Below, one piece after another: positions 17,184-25,786 of a stretch of 64,000 nt of DNA (position 1 is the first letter of the stretch; every line of letters begins with the position of its first letter). The DNA is from JBKBRC01 sp046292345 (GTDB taxonomy: Bacteria; Bacteroidota; Rhodothermia; Rhodothermales; Rubricoccaceae): contig JBKBRC010000003.1 in assembly GCA_046292345.1 (NCBI GenBank), positions 61,025 through 125,024 on the forward strand, written 5' to 3'. Made by a program: the position numbers and the translations under genes. The notes below the pieces were generated by a model, which was not told the origin of the DNA, did no database searches, and saw only the letters and a list, made by a program, of their open reading frames with translations.

Positions 17184-17597
17184 ATGCGCCTCCTCGCGTG
17201 CCTTCTCATGCTTGCGGCCTGCGCCGCGTCTGGCTGCACCGGCGCCGCGGAGGCGAGCAGCCCGCTCGAGCGGCGCGTCGCCGCCTCGCTCGAGGAGGCG
17301 CTTGCCGCCTCGCAGCGCGCGCTCGTGGCGCTCCGCTTCCAGACCGACGACGTGGACCGCGCAACGGGTGTGGTCGTGCTCGCGCTCTCGCGCCACAACG
17401 CTGACGCGCGGACGGGCGGGCAGTCTCCGGAGGCGCTTCGCTTCACGCTGCAGCTGACGGCCCTCTCAGAGAATTCCACAGCCATCACGCTGCGCCCGGA
17501 GGGCGGCACGCAGTACGCCGGTCAGGCCGGTACGGCGCACGCCCGCGCGGCACTCGACGAGATCGAACGCCTGTTGCAGGGCCGTCCGGATCCGTGA
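17184..17597 (+). CDS. Small lipoprotein, function unknown
   Basis: A 137-residue protein with signal MRLLACLLMLAACAASGC (lipobox AASGC). The mature part has a helix (LERRVAASLEEALAASQRALVALRFQTDD) then strands including LRFTLQLTALSENSTAITLR, resembling the DUF3568-like fold of small periplasmic proteins. It is only a general resemblance. The gene lies between the aldehyde dehydrogenase and a HiPIP gene. Confidence 0.7.
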   Translation: MRLLACLLMLAACAASGCTGAAEASSPLERRVAASLEEALAASQRALVALRFQTDDVDRATGVVVLALSRHNADARTGGQSPEALRFTLQLTALSENSTAITLRPEGGTQYAGQAGTAHARAALDEIERLLQGRPDP

Positions 17598-17711
17598 CGG
17601 CCGCGCAGCAGGCAGGAGCGGAACCGCTCACGCACTGCGTCATCTCTGTGCCTGCCCTCCAGGGCTCGTCCAGACCGTTTCTTCCAACCCCCGTCCCTCC
17701 ATCATCGCCCC

Positions 17712-18071
17712 ATGACGTTCTCCGATACCTCCCTCCACGCCCCTGCTTCGCGCCGCGCGTTCGTGCGGCGCCTGGCCGGCCTAGGCGCGCTCGTCGTCGG
17801 CGGTCCGGCGCTGCTGACCGCCTGTGGCGGCGGAGACGACGCCATCACGGCCGCCTCGTGTCCTGGATACGACGCGCTCACGCCGCAGGACCGGCAGATG
17901 CGCGAGGCACTCAACTACGTCGACGCCTCGCCCAACCCGGCCCAGCTCTGCACCAACTGCCAGTTCTACGTGCCCGAGGAGGGCGGCTCGCGCTGCGGCG
18001 GCTGCACGCTCTTTGCCGGGCCGGTCGCGCCGGGCGGATGGTGCTCCTCCTGGGCAGCGCGCGCGACCTGA
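17712..18071 (+). CDS. High-potential iron-sulfur protein (HiPIP), Tat-exported
   Basis: A 119-residue protein. The N-terminus has a twin-arginine type motif (SRRAFVRRLAGLGALVVGG). The mature domain carries the four cluster cysteines in CTNCQFYVP, CGGCTLFAG and GWCSSW, the HiPIP pattern. Such proteins carry electrons in the periplasm; in Rhodothermus marinus a HiPIP feeds the caa3 oxidase, so a respiratory role is likely here. The stop codon is inside a two-copy 13-bp repeat. Confidence 0.92.
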   Translation: MTFSDTSLHAPASRRAFVRRLAGLGALVVGGPALLTACGGGDDAITAASCPGYDALTPQDRQMREALNYVDASPNPAQLCTNCQFYVPEEGGSRCGGCTLFAGPVAPGGWCSSWAARAT

Positions 18072-18092
18072 GCGCGCGGCCTGAGCGCGCCG
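18067..18092. repeat. 13-bp duplication across the HiPIP stop codon
   Basis: cctgagcgcgcgg then cctgagcgcgccg. The first copy contains the TGA stop (18069-18071) and the second repeats it out of frame just beyond the gene. Confidence 0.75.
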
Positions 18093-18101
18093 CCTCGCTC
18101 G

Positions 18102-19715
18102 TTAGCCCGGCGTAGCGTGCCCGGCCGTGACGACGCCGTTCTGCGCGGTGCCGTCGCCGCCGGGCGCCTCGTCCGTCGCCGGTTTGTGCGCGACGACGGC
18201 GTAGAGGTCGGTGCGGCGGTCGCGCCAGGGGCGGACGGTCCCGCCGGCCCGGTTGCGCCGGAGCAGCTCCAGGTCGAGGTCTGCGATGACGGTCGCCTCG
18301 ATGTTGGGCTCGCAGAGCCCGGCGACGCCGTCGGGCGGGAACGGGAAGTCGGAGGGCGTAAAGATGCCCGACTGCGCGTAGTTGACGTCCATGTTCTCGA
18401 CCGAGGGGATGTTGCCCACGGTCCCGGCCGTGACGACGTAGAGCTGGTTCTCGATCGCGCGCGCCTGCGCGCAGCGCATCACGCGCAGGTGGCCCTGCCG
18501 GTTGTCGGTGCAGAAGGGCACGAAGAGGATCTGCGCGCCCTTGTCGGTCGCGATGCGCGCCATCTCCGGGAACTCGGTGTCGTAGCAGATCGAGATGGCG
18601 ATTTTGCCCCGGTCCGTCTCGAACACGCGGATGTCTGAGCCGGGTCGGGTGCCCCACCAGCGCTGCTCGTTGGGCGTGATGTGGATCTTGTCCTGCTCCT
18701 CGACCGTGCCGTCGCGCCGGAAGAGGTAGGCCACGTTGAAGAGCCCGTCCTCGCGCTCGGTGTAGTGGCTCCCGCCGATGATGTTGATGTTGTAGGCGAG
18801 CGCGAGCTGGCGGCCGAGCGCAACGAAGCGCTCGGTGAACTGTGTCAGCTGGCGCACGCCCTGGCCCGGCGGCTGCGGCGGCAGGTAGGAGAGCAGCTGG
18901 AGCGTGAGCATCTCCGGGAAGAGCACGAAGTCGGCCTCGTAGCCGGCCGCCACGTCCACGAAGAACTCGAACTGCGTCGCGAAGTCCTCGAACGACTCGA
19001 TCTTGCGCATCTGGTACTGCACGGCGCAGACGCGGACCGGAAACGTGGCGCGCGTGCGCTCGGCCGGGTTGGGCGTGTAGTGCAGGTTGACCCACTCGAG
19101 GAGCGCGGCGTAGCCGCGCGAGGCGTCGTCGGAGGGCAGGTAGTCCGTCACGACGCGCTTGACGGTGAAGCCGTTGGCGAGCTGGAACGTGAGGACGGGG
19201 TCGTAGAAGTCCGAGTGGATCACGTGCTCGACGTACTCCTGCACCGTCATCGTGGCCGCGTGCTCGTGGTAGCCCGGCAGGCGGCCGCCGACGACGATGC
19301 GTCGCAGGTTGAGCTGCCGCGCGAGGTCCTTGCGGGCCTCGTAGAGCCGCCGCCCGAGCCGCATGTCGCGGTACTCAGGGTCGACGACGATCTCGATGCC
19401 GTAGAGCGTGTCGCCCTCGGGGTCGTGGTTGGCGATCGTGCCGCCCTCGGTGATGGCGTTGAACGAGTGGTCGTCGCCGTACTCGTCGAAGTCGATGATG
19501 AGGCTCGAGGACGAGGCGATGAGCTTGCCGTCATACTCGACGCCGATCTGGCCCTCCGGGAAGTGGCGGAGGTGGCTTTCGAACTGCATCCGCGACCAGG
19601 GCTTCATGCCGGGGAAGCCGGCCTCCTGCAACGCGCGCACGGCCTCGAAGTCGGCGAGCGTGAGCGGGCGTGTGACGAGGGCGGTGTGGAGGACGTCGGG
19701 ATCGAGCGGGGGCAT
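18102..19715 (-). CDS. GNAT acetyltransferase fused to carbon-nitrogen hydrolase
   Basis: A fusion of about 537 residues. Residues 1-215 are a GNAT domain (GIEIVVDPEYRDMRLGRRLYEARKD contains the acetyl-CoA loop). From about 230 comes a nitrilase-superfamily domain with the Glu-Lys-Cys triad in FVLFPEMLTL, EQDKIHITPNEQ and SICYDTEFPE. Such GNAT-nitrilase fusions are known in Bacteroidota and Planctomycetes, with no proven substrate. The start is probably ATG 19715; an ATG at 19727 would add four residues. It converges with the HiPIP gene. Confidence 0.9.
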   Translation of the reverse strand: MPPLDPDVLHTALVTRPLTLADFEAVRALQEAGFPGMKPWSRMQFESHLRHFPEGQIGVEYDGKLIASSSSLIIDFDEYGDDHSFNAITEGGTIANHDPEGDTLYGIEIVVDPEYRDMRLGRRLYEARKDLARQLNLRRIVVGGRLPGYHEHAATMTVQEYVEHVIHSDFYDPVLTFQLANGFTVKRVVTDYLPSDDASRGYAALLEWVNLHYTPNPAERTRATFPVRVCAVQYQMRKIESFEDFATQFEFFVDVAAGYEADFVLFPEMLTLQLLSYLPPQPPGQGVRQLTQFTERFVALGRQLALAYNINIIGGSHYTEREDGLFNVAYLFRRDGTVEEQDKIHITPNEQRWWGTRPGSDIRVFETDRGKIAISICYDTEFPEMARIATDKGAQILFVPFCTDNRQGHLRVMRCAQARAIENQLYVVTAGTVGNIPSVENMDVNYAQSGIFTPSDFPFPPDGVAGLCEPNIEATVIADLDLELLRRNRAGGTVRPWRDRRTDLYAVVAHKPATDEAPGGDGTAQNGVVTAGHATPG

Positions 19716-19765
19716 AGGGCAGAGCATGGGGTAGGCGGGCCTACTACGGTCCGAAGCCCTGCCGA

Positions 19766-20215
19766 GTGCCCGCCACGGCTTGTGCGGCGTGCGCCCGAGC
19801 CCTTCTGATCCTGCCGCACGGCGACCTGCCTGCGGCTCCGTCTCCGTGCCTCCCGGCAGGACGCGTGTCCTCCGGGCGCGAGGTGGCGCAGATCATCGGG
19901 CGCGCCGTCGGGCAGCAGGAAGAGGCGCGCCGGAGCATGCCCGGACACGGCCTGGCGCTTGCCGAGACCGAGCGGCTCAGCCGCGAAGCCGGGCTCGACC
20001 CGGCGTTCCTGCGCACGGCTGCGGGGGAGACCGGCCGCGGGCAGCGCGTGCGGACGCGGTCGTACTTTCGCGGTCGCGGCCGTACCATGGCCCCGTGGTG
20101 GTCGCAACGTACCACCTGGACGTACCACCTGGACGTACCACCTGGACGTATCACCTGGACGAGCGCTGGCGTGCCAGAAAGCTCCGCCAGCTTGACGAAC
20201 CGACCAGCGAACTGA
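19766..20215 (+). pseudogene. Probable remnant of a small helical-domain protein
   Basis: In this frame, residues about 30-82 (GREVAQIIGRAVGQQEEAR ... LALAETERLSREAGLDPAFLR) show the pattern found at the N-terminus of many Bacteroidota and myxobacterial proteins: paired helices ending E-x-G-(I/L)-D-P-x-x-(L/V)-R. After it the sequence turns into basic low-complexity and then into the 13-bp array, which shifts frame every copy. The start and whole C-terminal part have no protein character. I read it as a truncated gene whose end was overwritten by repeat expansion, but a short expressed protein is possible. Confidence 0.4.
20107..20158. repeat. 13-bp tandem array, four copies
   Basis: The unit acgtaccacctgg occurs three times exactly and a fourth time with one change (acgtatcacctgg). 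The unit length is not a multiple of three, so any reading frame through it cycles frames. Confidence 0.9.
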
Positions 20216-20378
20216 GCCCCATGTTGACCGAGCCCTGGGAAGAGGTCGGCGCTTCGGCGCCGGCCCTGTCGTCGGCGCCGGCCTCGCCGGAGCCGGCCTC
20301 CCGGCCGCTGCTGGAGAACCTTGCCGGGGCACCGCTGCCGGAGGCAGCATCTGTCGGGCAACGCACTCGCACGCGCGC

Positions 20379-21419
20379 ATGACCGCAGCGCGCCAGGGCC
20401 CGCGCGTCGGGCTCATCTACGACCGCTTCGGCGACCGCGAGCCGCCGCCGGGGGCGCCGCCGGACTGGGATGCCGAGTACGAGCCCGAGGAGACGCTCGT
20501 GGCGCTCGAGGACGCGCTCAGACATCTCGGCTGCGTCCCCGTGCGCGTCGGCAACGCCGACGCGCTCCTGACGGCCATGACGGCGGGCTCGCTCCTGGAG
20601 CCGCCCTTCGCGCTCGACGCGGCGCTCTCGATCGCCGAGGGCTACGGCTCGCGCAACCGCGAGGCGCACGCGCCGGTCCTGCTCGAGCTGGCGAACGTGC
20701 CAGCCCTCGGCTCGGACGCGCTCGCGCTCTCGGTCAGCCTCGACAAGCACCTCGCGAAGGTCGTCGCCCTCCACGCCGGCGTCGCCACGCCTCCGTGGGC
20801 CGTCGTGAGCGGAGCGGAGGAGCTCGCGCGCGCCGCCCTGCCGCCGTTTCCGCTCATCGTCAAGCCGCGCTACGAGGGGACGGCCAAAGGCATCGGCCCG
20901 CAGAGCCGCTGTGAGGGGGCCGGCGCGCTGCACGCCGAGGTCGCGCGCCAGACGACGCTCTACGGGCAGGACGTGCTCGTGGAGGCGTTCGTCGCCGGCG
21001 CTGAGTTCACGGTGGGGGTCACGGGGACGGGCGCGGCGGCCGTGGCGGGGCCGGCGCTCCAGCGGGCTGTCGAGCGCACGACCGGCATCGGCCTGCACGC
21101 GCTCGAGCGGTATGAAGACCCCGCCGCGCCGTTTTCCTACGACACGCCGGCCGTGATCACGCCCGCGCTCGAGGAGGCGCTCCGCAACGCCGCGCTCGCG
21201 GTGCACCGCGCGCTCGGCTGCCGGGACTTCTCGCGCTCAGACTTCCGCGTGGACGCCGCCGGGCGGCATTTCTTCCTCGAGATCAACCCGCTGCCCACGT
21301 TCGCGCCCGATGGCACGTTCGCCGTCGAGGCCGAACTGGCCGGCGTGCCGTACGCGGCGCACCTGGCGTCGGTACTGCGCCCGGGGCTGGCGCGGCTGGG
21401 GCTGGTGCGCGCGGCGTAG
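20379..21419 (+). CDS. D-alanine--D-alanine ligase family ATP-grasp protein
   Basis: A 346-residue ATP-grasp ligase. Visible motifs are the N-terminal VGLIYDRFGD, the glycine-rich FPLIVKPRYEGTAKGI (ATP-binding loop), LVEAFVAGAEFTVGV, CRDFSRSDFRVD and the metal site FLEINPLPTF. It aligns to Ddl but has a longer, unusual N-terminal loop (EPPPGAPPDWDAEYEPEETL), so it may be one of the Ddl-like peptide ligases rather than the cell-wall enzyme itself. The stop codon starts a 14-bp tandem repeat. Confidence 0.88.
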   Translation: MTAARQGPRVGLIYDRFGDREPPPGAPPDWDAEYEPEETLVALEDALRHLGCVPVRVGNADALLTAMTAGSLLEPPFALDAALSIAEGYGSRNREAHAPVLLELANVPALGSDALALSVSLDKHLAKVVALHAGVATPPWAVVSGAEELARAALPPFPLIVKPRYEGTAKGIGPQSRCEGAGALHAEVARQTTLYGQDVLVEAFVAGAEFTVGVTGTGAAAVAGPALQRAVERTTGIGLHALERYEDPAAPFSYDTPAVITPALEEALRNAALAVHRALGCRDFSRSDFRVDAAGRHFFLEINPLPTFAPDGTFAVEAELAGVPYAAHLASVLRPGLARLGLVRAA

Positions 21420-21456
21420 GCGCCGCGGCGTAGGCGCCGCGGCGCAGGCGCCGCAG
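21415..21456. repeat. 14-bp repeat anchored on the ATP-grasp gene stop codon
   Basis: The unit cgtaggcgccgcgg occurs three times. The TAG of the first copy is the true stop (21417-21419), the second copy repeats TAG, and the third has CAG. Confidence 0.85.
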
Positions 21457-21815
21457 CCTGCAGAGTCCGACTCCGAGCCCGCGCCACAGGAAGGGCCGCA
21501 GTCGCCTGCGGAGCTCTCCTGCGTCTGCCCTGGCGCCCGCCCGCGCGAGGCGATCACGCCGCCCTTGAGCGCGGCGTGACCGCCCGCCAGGGAAAGAATG
21601 CCCTGCCGGCCCCCTGCGGGCGCCGGGCGCGGCGCCCTTCCTCTGGAGCGGCCGCACGTCTGCCGCACGTCTGCCGCACGTCTGCCGCGACGTTTTCCGC
21701 CGCGACGTTTTCCGCCGCGACGTTTTCCGCCGCGACGTTCTCCGCTCAAATCCACAGGCCGTCCCCGAACGGGCGGGGCGCACGGCCGTATCGTGAAGCT
21801 GCCACGCGCCCTCCG
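21420..21815. other. Intergenic region with two back-to-back tandem arrays and a hairpin
   Basis: No gene is supported. It holds the end of the 14-bp repeat, a perfect 9-bp inverted repeat (21554-21562 / 21571-21579, loop of 8), and the 11-bp and 15-bp arrays at 21653-21745. Confidence 0.6.
21653..21745. repeat. Adjacent 11-bp (x3) and 15-bp (x4) tandem arrays
   Basis: cgcacgtctgc occurs three times, immediately followed by cgcgacgttttccgc four times (the last with one change). The two units share the start cg(c)(g)acgt, suggesting that one array arose from the other. Confidence 0.9.
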
Positions 21816-22052
21816 ATGCCCGCCCCGAGCCTGCCCACCTGCCCCTGCGGCCACGACCGCTACCACCACTGGGCGCGCGCAGACCTGCGCTACGGCGTTG
21901 GAGGGTGGTTCAACTTCATCAACGGCATCTCGGCGCAGCCGCGCGAGATCACGTTCCGCTGCGGGCGTTGCGGGCAGGTGTTCGAGCAGACGCGCGATCC
22001 GGGGGTGATGCGCGAGTTTCGCCGCTACCCGTACGTGAACCGCCAGCGCTGA
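21816..22052 (+). CDS. Small zinc-ribbon protein
   Basis: A 78-residue protein. CPCGHDRYHHW near the N-terminus and CGRCGQVFEQ form a likely four-ligand zinc ribbon. It ends in basic, aromatic residues (REFRRYPYVNRQR). The sequence is compact and typical of a real small gene; no named family is recognised. It precedes the aminomutase gene by 59 bases on the same strand and may be cotranscribed. Confidence 0.65.
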   Translation: MPAPSLPTCPCGHDRYHHWARADLRYGVGGWFNFINGISAQPREITFRCGRCGQVFEQTRDPGVMREFRRYPYVNRQR

Positions 22053-22111
22053 GCCGCGGCGCCGCCCGCCCGCACCCTGACTTTCCCGCCGCCGCGCCCT
22101 CCGGACGACCG

Positions 22112-23311
22112 ATGACCGCCTTTCCGCAGCACAACGCCTCCGCCGCCGAGTGGGACGATTGGCGCTGGCAGATGCGCCACCGCGTCTCGGACGAGGCCAC
22201 GCTCGCGCGCTACGTCCGCCTGACCGAGGACGAGCGCCGCGGCATCGCCGAGACGAAGGGCGTCTTCCGGTGGACGATCACGCCCTACTACGCGAGCCTG
22301 ATGGACGCGACCGACCCGGCCTGCCCTGTCCGGCGCCACGTCGTGCCGACGGCCGCCGAGACCGCGCCCGACATCGTCGGCGTGGCCGATCCGCTCGACG
22401 AGCTCGGCCACAGCCCCGTCAAGAATCTCGTCCATAACTACCCGGACAAGGTCGCCTTCTGCGTCACCAGCGAGTGCGCCGTCTACTGCCGCTACTGCCT
22501 GCGCAAGCGCATGGTGGGCGACGCGGACTTCATGATGCGCAAGGATGAGCTCCGCCAGGGGCTGGCCTACATCGCCGCCACGCCGGCCATCCGCGACGTG
22601 CTGCTCACCGGCGGCGACCCGCTCGTGTTCTCGGACGGGCAGCTTGACCGGCTCCTCGGCGCGCTGCGGGCAATCCCGCACGTCGAGGTCGTCCGCATCG
22701 GTAGCCGCCTGCCCGTCGTGTGCCCGATGCGCGTCACGGACGGGCTCTGCGACGTCCTGCGACAGCACGCGCCGGTGTGGCTCAACACGCACTTCAATCA
22801 CCCGAAGGAGCTCACGCGCGAGGCGCGCCAGGCGTGCGCCCGGCTGGCCGAGGCGGGCGTGCCCGTGGGCAACCAGTCGGTCCTGCTCGCGGGCATCAAC
22901 GACGACGCCGAGACGATGCGGGCGCTCTGCGAGGGCCTCGTAGCCAGCCGCGTGCGGCCGTACTACCTCTACCACGCGCAGCTGATCGGCGGGACGGCCC
23001 ACCTGCGCACGCCCATCGAGGCGGGGATGGCGCTCATGCGCCGCCTGCGCGGCCACACGTCCGGCTTCGCCGTGCCGGCCTACGTGCTCGACACGCCCGA
23101 GGGCAAGGTGCCGCTCACGCGCGACTACGTGCTCGGCCGTGCGGGCGACCACGTGGTCATGGAGACGACGCGCGGCACGCTCTGGGCCGAGCCGAACCCG
23201 CTCCCCGAAGGCTTCGCGTGCGACGTCGTCCTCCCCGAGATCGGGATGCCGCCCGAGGCGAAGACCGTCCCGACGGGCGCACCGACGTTTGTCTACGGCG
23301 CGCCCGCCTGA
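22112..23311 (+). CDS. KamA-family radical SAM protein (lysine 2,3-aminomutase-like)
   Basis: A 399-residue protein with the radical-SAM cluster CAVYCRYC preceded by VAFCVTSE, and the KamA features KNLVHNYPDKV, LLTGGDPLVFSD, THFNHPKELT and GNQSVLLAGIND. The C-terminal PEGKVPL includes the lysine expected to bind PLP. Members interconvert alpha- and beta-lysine, or modify elongation factor P as EpmB. No epmA or lysine fermentation genes are near. The stop codon begins a 12-bp repeat. The gene converges with arsM. Confidence 0.92.
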   Translation: MTAFPQHNASAAEWDDWRWQMRHRVSDEATLARYVRLTEDERRGIAETKGVFRWTITPYYASLMDATDPACPVRRHVVPTAAETAPDIVGVADPLDELGHSPVKNLVHNYPDKVAFCVTSECAVYCRYCLRKRMVGDADFMMRKDELRQGLAYIAATPAIRDVLLTGGDPLVFSDGQLDRLLGALRAIPHVEVVRIGSRLPVVCPMRVTDGLCDVLRQHAPVWLNTHFNHPKELTREARQACARLAEAGVPVGNQSVLLAGINDDAETMRALCEGLVASRVRPYYLYHAQLIGGTAHLRTPIEAGMALMRRLRGHTSGFAVPAYVLDTPEGKVPLTRDYVLGRAGDHVVMETTRGTLWAEPNPLPEGFACDVVLPEIGMPPEAKTVPTGAPTFVYGAPA

Positions 23312-23346
23312 GGGGCGCGCCCAGGGGCGCGCCCAGGGGCGCGCCG
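23311..23346. repeat. 12-bp repeat starting at the kamA-like stop codon
   Basis: aggggcgcgccc occurs three times (the last with one change), beginning at the final A of the TGA stop. Confidence 0.8.
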
Positions 23347-23370
23347 GAAGGAGCCGCCCGGCAGACGGCG

Positions 23371-24447
23371 TCAGCAGCCGCAAGCCGCCGCGCCGGCGGC
23401 GGCCGGGACGGGCGCGCAGGCGAACGCGCCAAAGTGCGTGCTCCGGTCGCCGGCGACGTCGAAGTAGCGCCCGAGGCGCGTCTCCTGGAGCATGGCGGCC
23501 GTGTTGCCGCACACGCGGACGGGCCGCCTGGCCTCGAACGCATGGTGGTCGTCGAGCACGAACACGTGCTCCTGCCCGAGCGCGCCGCCGCGGTACGTGG
23601 CGACCTGCCCGAAGTCCTCGCAGCGGTCCTCGAGCGCGCCGAGCTTGAACGCGCGCACGGTGCGGCTCGTGAAGCGCACCGCGCCGAGGCGGCGTGCAAG
23701 CGCGGCGTCCCCGACCGTGAGCGGACTCGCCGAGACCGTCCGCACGTCCGGGCAGCCGACGCGGGCCATGATCCGCCGGAAGTCCTCGGTGTAGAGCGCC
23801 CCGCCGAGGCACTCGCCGAGCAGCACCGGGTCGGCCTGGAGTTCGGCGGCGAGCCGGCGGTCGGCGTAGATGTCGGAGAAGTAGAGCTCCCCGCCCGGGC
23901 GGAGCACGCGCCAGGCCTCGCGGAGCGCGGCCTCTTTGTCGGGCGAGAGGTTGAGCACGCAGTTCGAGATGACCACGTCCACGCTCTCGTCCTCGAGGCC
24001 GAGCGCGGCGAGGTCCTCGATGCGGCCGTGCAGGAAGCGCGTCGTGGGCGCGCCGAAGCCGAAGGCGCGGGCGACGGCCTCCTCGTGCCGCCGGGCGACG
24101 TCGAGCTGCTCGTCGGTCATGTCCACCCCGATGACGCGGCCGTCGGGGCCGGCGAGCGCGGCGGCGACGAACGCGTCGCGGCCCGTGCCGCAGCCGAGGT
24201 CGAGGACGGTGCAGCCGTCGAGCGCGGACGGCAGCGGCGAGCCGCAGCCGTAGAAGCGCGTCAGGACCTCGTCGGGCAGCAGGCTCAAGATCGGGCGGTG
24301 GTGCGCGGGTGCGGCCTCGGGCGGGCAGCAGGCGCTCGTCTTGAGGTCGGCGGAGGAGCGCAGGGTCTGGCCGTAGTAGGCGCGGACGCGCTCGTAGATC
24401 GTCTCGGCGGTCGTCTCGGCGCGGGGAGCGGCAGGCAGGACTTGCAT
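23371..24447 (-). CDS. arsM: Arsenite S-adenosylmethionine methyltransferase ArsM
   Basis: A 358-residue class I methyltransferase. The SAM-binding loop VLDLGCGTGRDAFVAA and VISNCVLNLSPDK are typical of ArsM; arsenite-binding cysteines include LKTSACCPPE near the N-terminus, the Cys in SNCVLN and the Cys near RIMARVGCPD. It ends AAACGC. It methylates As(III) to mono- and dimethylated forms. The start at 24447 follows the ArsS stop by 11 bases, so both are in one transcript. With ArsS and the peroxidase-like gene it forms the arsenosugar set. Confidence 0.93.
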   Translation of the reverse strand: MQVLPAAPRAETTAETIYERVRAYYGQTLRSSADLKTSACCPPEAAPAHHRPILSLLPDEVLTRFYGCGSPLPSALDGCTVLDLGCGTGRDAFVAAALAGPDGRVIGVDMTDEQLDVARRHEEAVARAFGFGAPTTRFLHGRIEDLAALGLEDESVDVVISNCVLNLSPDKEAALREAWRVLRPGGELYFSDIYADRRLAAELQADPVLLGECLGGALYTEDFRRIMARVGCPDVRTVSASPLTVGDAALARRLGAVRFTSRTVRAFKLGALEDRCEDFGQVATYRGGALGQEHVFVLDDHHAFEARRPVRVCGNTAAMLQETRLGRYFDVAGDRSTHFGAFACAPVPAAAGAAACGC

Positions 24448-24458
24448 GGGCAGAGGGG

Positions 24459-25640
24459 TCAGGCCGTGGCGCCGCCGCAGGAGGAGCCTGCGCCGGCCGT
24501 GCATCCGTAGCAGTGGCGCGCGGTGACGACGCGCCGGTCGAGCCACGCCTCGGCGGTCAACTCGGAGACGTGCGCGCGCACGGGCATGCGCGCCTCGAGC
24601 GCGAGCTGCTGGTTGAAGTCGCAGTCGTAGAGCCGCCCGTCCCACCCGACCGAGATCGTGTTGCGACACATGAGGCCGTCGATGGCGGCCGGATTGAAGG
24701 CGTTGACGAGCAGCGTCAGGTAGTCCTCCAGGCGGCCCTTGGCGAGCAGCCACTCGAGGTAGCGGCTGATAGGCATGTTGTTGAGCGCGAATAGCCGGTC
24801 GAACGTGACGCCGTGGTGACGCGCGAGCTCACGCTTCCACTCGGCCTCGATGGACGCCTGCGCGGGCGCCAGGAACGCTCCGACGGGATTGGCGACGAGC
24901 GTGAGCCGGCGGCGCGGGTCGCCCTGCCCGTAGCCGGCCGCGTTGAGCGCGCGCAGTGCCTCGATGGACTTGTCGTAGGTGCCGTCGCCGCGCTGCGTGT
25001 CCGTGCCCGTCTTGCGCACGTGGGGCAGCGAGCACGCGACCTCGACGCCGCGCTCGGCAAACCAGGCCGGCAGGTGAGCGTAGCGGCGCGTTGTGAGGAT
25101 GGTCAGGTTGCAGCGGTCGATGACGTGGAGGCCGCGCTGCACGGCCTCGTCCACGAAGTAGGCGAAGTGCGGGTTGAGCTCGGGCGCGCCGCCGGTGAGG
25201 TCGAGCGTGTGGAGGCGGCTACCGGGCGCGGCGCGCAGGCGGTCGATGGCGTCCAGGCACGCGTCTACTGTGGCGCGGTCCATGTTCTCGTGCACGCGGT
25301 CCGGGCCGGAGTCGACGTGGCAGTGCGCGCACGTCATGTTGCACAGCTTGCCGATGTTGACCTGGAAGATCTCGGGCGGCGCCGGCGCGAGGCCGTCTTC
25401 CCAGCCGGCCGCCTGCAGGTCGCAGTGGAAGCAGCCCGTGCCGCTCGGGCCGCCCGCGAGCGGGACGGCCTCGAGGGTGGCGAGCTGCACCTCGGGCGCG
25501 GCGAGCGGCGTGCGGCGGCCGTAGAGGCTCATGGTGCGCCGCGGGCCGTCTTCGAGGGGCGCCTCGACGAGCGCTTCGGCGATCAACTCGGACGAGAGGA
25601 CAGGCAGGGAGAGCGGCGGGTCGTTGGGAGAAGAGCGCAT
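24459..25640 (-). CDS. arsS: Arsenosugar biosynthesis radical SAM protein ArsS
   Basis: A 393-residue protein with a radical-SAM cluster in GKLCNMTCAHCHVDSGPDR, TLDLTGGAPELNPHF, ERGVEVACSLPHV and a C-terminal DUF3641 region (CRNTISVGWDGRLYDCDFNQQL, then CYGCTAGAGSSCGG). ArsS is thought to add a 5'-deoxyadenosyl group to dimethylarsenic, the first committed step to arsenosugars. In many bacteria the C-terminus has selenocysteine; here only cysteines are seen (CYGC, SSCGG). It sits between arsM and the peroxidase-like gene. Confidence 0.92.
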   Translation of the reverse strand: MRSSPNDPPLSLPVLSSELIAEALVEAPLEDGPRRTMSLYGRRTPLAAPEVQLATLEAVPLAGGPSGTGCFHCDLQAAGWEDGLAPAPPEIFQVNIGKLCNMTCAHCHVDSGPDRVHENMDRATVDACLDAIDRLRAAPGSRLHTLDLTGGAPELNPHFAYFVDEAVQRGLHVIDRCNLTILTTRRYAHLPAWFAERGVEVACSLPHVRKTGTDTQRGDGTYDKSIEALRALNAAGYGQGDPRRRLTLVANPVGAFLAPAQASIEAEWKRELARHHGVTFDRLFALNNMPISRYLEWLLAKGRLEDYLTLLVNAFNPAAIDGLMCRNTISVGWDGRLYDCDFNQQLALEARMPVRAHVSELTAEAWLDRRVVTARHCYGCTAGAGSSCGGATA

Positions 25641-25735
25641 GGGCAGAGGAAGACGGGACGGAACAGGGAAGCACGGGCGGGTGCTCAGGTGCAAGCCCAC
25701 CGCCTGCCCGGAACGTGCCCGTGCCAGCACCACCC

Positions 25736-25774
25736 GTGCCGGGGGGGCGTGCCGGGGGGGCGTGCTGGGGGGGC
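25736..25774. repeat. 13-bp G-rich array in the arsenosugar operon
   Basis: gtgccgggggggc occurs three times (one with a C-to-T change), in the gap between the peroxidase-like gene and arsS. Each copy has a run of seven G, so the strand is capable of quadruplex formation. Confidence 0.8.
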
Positions 25775-25786
25775 GTGCCGCCTGCG

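Larger units (their letters stand above)
19728..20378. other. 650-base stretch holding a gene remnant, 13-bp array and a small ORF
   Basis: No complete recognised gene lies here. It contains a conserved-looking 50-residue segment (described separately), four copies of a 13-bp unit, and a 53-codon frame from 20221 (MLTEPWEEVGAS..., Ala/Pro-rich) whose TGA overlaps the ATG of the next gene as ATGA. That small frame could be a leader peptide or chance. Confidence 0.5.

Noticed and set aside
20151..21206. 351-codon antisense frame over the ATP-grasp ligase
   Set aside because: No domain is visible; the plus-strand ligase has all ATP-grasp motifs.
24459..25640. Selenocysteine UGA in ArsS
   Set aside because: The C-terminal motif has cysteines and no in-frame TGA inside the reading frame.
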